From positions 1 to 7,721 of the forward strand of contig JAFAWC010000386.1 in assembly GCA_019242135.1 (NCBI GenBank): a DNA stretch of 7,721 bases. Direction: 5' to 3'. This document shows positions 6,643 to 7,721 of this stretch, piece by piece. The position numbers were made by a program, and so were the translations under genes. Source of the stretch: Mycobacteriaceae bacterium. Its GTDB lineage: Bacteria > Actinomycetota > Actinomycetes > Mycobacteriales > Mycobacteriaceae. How positions within the stretch are numbered: the first letter of the stretch is position 1; each line of letters opens with the position of its first letter. The notes below the pieces were generated by a model, which made no database searches, was not told the DNA's origin, and worked only from the letters and a program-made list of their open reading frames with translations.

Positions 6643-6664
6643 CGCGGTCATCAATCCAATCACC

Positions 6665-6670
6665 CGGAAG
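6665..6670 (+). promoter_or_regulatory. Ribosome binding site GGAAGG deciding a GTG start
   Basis: GGAAGG ends 8 nt before GTG at 6679 and 14 nt before the in-frame ATG at 6685, so the GTG is the better start. Confidence 0.55.
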
Positions 6671-6678
6671 GCGAACCC

Positions 6679-7437
6679 GTGCGTATGCGCACAATCTCCA
6701 AAGACAGGCTCGCGGGCGGGGTGGTGCTGGGTGCAGTGGCGTCCGGGTTGGCCGCCGCAGCCCTGAGTGGTGCCGGGACAGCCGACGCGACCTGCGCGTG
6801 GTTCAGCGGCGTCGGTAATGGCGGGGGCTGCACGAGCACCCCGACCAGCTTCGCGATCGGGTTGGGCACCCGGCACCAAATCGACGGCCACCGGAATGTT
6901 CGACGGCGCAATATCGAACGGCACCGGCGCGACCGCAATAGCCAACGGCACCGGCAACCTCGCCCTCGCCGACGGCACAACTCCGTCGCGCAGGCGGGCT
7001 TCCTTAATTCATCGTCGAGCGTGTTCAACGTCGCTGCCGCGAACGGCACCAACGCCTTCGCAGGTGCGGTAGGAACTGGCAACGTGGCGGTCGCCATCGG
7101 CAACCCGGGCAATAACAACGGATTCTCCGTCACCAAGACGTTCCCTGGAGGTAGCGAAACACTCGAAATCATCGCCGGCCCGAACCAGGCAACGGATGCG
7201 CAGGCCTCGGGCACCTTCAACAGGGCATTCTCGGTCGGCAACGGCAGTTTCGCGATCGCCGAGGGCGGCGACCCGACCAAGGCGAGCATCGGCAACAACA
7301 CCGCCCTCGCGCTCGGCAACGGCAGCAATGCACTTGCATTCGGCACCCCGGCGTTCGGAGGTTGGGGGCCCAACAACCAGTTCGCGGCAGCGCTGGGCAA
7401 CAACAAGAACGCCCTCAACGGGATCAACAACGGCTAG
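6679..7437 (+). CDS. Secreted Gly/Asn/Ala-repeat protein with an internal frameshifted segment
   Basis: This 252-residue protein has a clear Sec signal: basic start (MRMRTISKDR), hydrophobic core at residues 11-32, and an AxA site at A35-D36-A37, so cleavage is expected after residue 37. C39 and C51 follow and could form a disulfide. The mature part is built from short repeats of the type (N/D)G(T/S/N)xxAxAxG, for example NGTNAFAGAVGTGNVAVAIG and IGNNTALALGNGSNALAFG, resembling the head repeats of YadA-like adhesins; a beta-roll fold is inference. Residues 65-100 break the pattern with 20 Arg or His in 36 residues. The +1 frame over the same DNA encodes the missing repeats, so this part is read out of frame between two compensating single-base indels. 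The protein may still be secreted but its first repeats are destroyed. I do not recognise a named family; exported cell-surface protein is the safest description. Confidence 0.72.
   Translation: MRMRTISKDRLAGGVVLGAVASGLAAAALSGAGTADATCAWFSGVGNGGGCTSTPTSFAIGLGTRHQIDGHRNVRRRNIERHRRDRNSQRHRQPRPRRRHNSVAQAGFLNSSSSVFNVAAANGTNAFAGAVGTGNVAVAIGNPGNNNGFSVTKTFPGGSETLEIIAGPNQATDAQASGTFNRAFSVGNGSFAIAEGGDPTKASIGNNTALALGNGSNALAFGTPAFGGWGPNNQFAAALGNNKNALNGINNG
6869..6979 (+). other. Frameshifted segment bounded by +C and -C indels
   Basis: At 6869-6871 the DNA reads GGCACCCGGCACC, where repeat logic expects GGCACCGGCACC: one C too many. At 6974-6980 it reads GGCACAA where GGCACCAA (encoding GTN, as at 7045-7053) is expected: one C too few. 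Between them the +1 frame encodes ISNGTGATAIANGTGNLALA, which continues the repeat pattern on both sides, while the annotated frame is Arg/His-rich. The AACGGCACC units at 6944 and 7042 are 98 nt apart and would be 99 nt (33 codons) if the lost C were restored. Confidence 0.75.
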
Positions 7438-7581
7438 GTGACGTCCAGCGGCAATGGTGGGGAGCCACAGCCACTTTGAGGATGGACCCGAGCGAGGCTG
7501 CTGCTAAACGGTTGCTTCTCGCGGCATCCCGGCAACTGTCCGCGTTCGAAAGAGGCGCACGGCGGTCGGTGTAGCGGTCCT

Positions 7582-7721
7582 GACCCTCACGGCTTACGCC
7601 ACACGACCGCGAGCTTGGCAGTCTCGGAGGGCGCTAACGTGAAGAGCGTGCAACGGATGTTGAGCCATGCGTCAGCGGCCACGACTGTGAACGTCTACGC
7701 CGATTTGTTCAACGAAGTTGC
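7582..7721 (+). pseudogene. C-terminal catalytic part of a tyrosine recombinase/phage integrase, 5' end missing
   Basis: The frame reads HGLRHTTASLAVSEGANVKS, then VQRMLSHASAATTVNVYADL, the classic end of a mycobacterial phage-type integrase. It shows the HxxR box (His codon 7588-7590), the later histidine box in LSHAS, and the nucleophile tyrosine at codon 7696-7698. The frame is open upstream only to a TGA at 7477-7479, and that stretch contains no start codon and no recognisable integrase sequence, so the N-terminal and core-binding parts are absent. The other two forward frames upstream also show no integrase sequence. The right end is cut by the window. DNA between 7438 and 7581 has no gene I can support; a short GTGG/CCAC hairpin near 7457 is weak. 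M. tuberculosis also has an integrase fragment (Rv2309c, from memory) near the same gene cluster. Confidence 0.8.

Noticed and set aside
6869..6979. Programmed ribosomal frameshifting as explanation of the recoded segment
   Set aside because: Neither site has a recognisable slippery heptamer or a following pseudoknot, and both changes look like single C gain and loss in repeated GGCACC units.
6660..7430. Minus-strand ORF of 256 codons opposite the secreted-protein gene
   Set aside because: Pro/Ala/Leu-rich antisense shadow of Gly/Asn repeats; the plus strand has a signal peptide, ribosome site and meaningful repeats.
7530..7560. tRNA-like TTCGAAA near 7546 as an integrase attachment site
   Set aside because: The bases around it do not form a T-arm stem, and no acceptor or anticodon arm could be found.

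Overview
The window is high-GC actinobacterial DNA. Gene content and order point to a Mycobacterium, probably a non-tuberculous species: GTG and TTG starts are common, TANNNT -10 boxes sit 7 nt before start codons, and the layout matches from memory the M. tuberculosis Rv2313c-Rv2318 neighbourhood. That match was not searched.

Left part (1-2587, minus strand): a carbohydrate ABC importer operon transcribed leftward in the order uspA (MalF-type permease), uspB (MalG-type permease), uspC (extracellular solute-binding protein, cut by the window edge). No ATPase gene is visible, so the ATP-binding subunit must lie elsewhere. The M. tuberculosis UspC orthologue is known to bind amino sugars.

Middle (2634-6350, plus strand): a divergent gene set read away from uspA across a gap of only 46 bp. 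It encodes a TldD-type metalloprotease with intact HExxxH and CGK zinc-ligand motifs, then its overlapping TldE/PmbA partner without the zinc motif, then a 277-residue AhpD/carboxymuconolactone-decarboxylase-like protein with a CxxC pair. The first and third genes share the same CAGTAGCGT box exactly 7 nt before a GTG start, which suggests two leaderless transcripts.

Right part (6351-7721): a 328-bp gap carries several perfect short inverted repeats, a pair of related repeat units and a doubtful 42-codon ORF. It precedes a secreted Gly/Asn/Ala-repeat protein. That gene carries two compensating single-base indels about 108 nt apart, which turn 36 residues into an Arg/His-rich stretch without breaking the ORF. 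The window ends in the C-terminal catalytic part of a tyrosine recombinase with no usable start, so mobile-element DNA has been inserted on this side. No tRNA, rRNA, CRISPR array or complete insertion sequence was seen.
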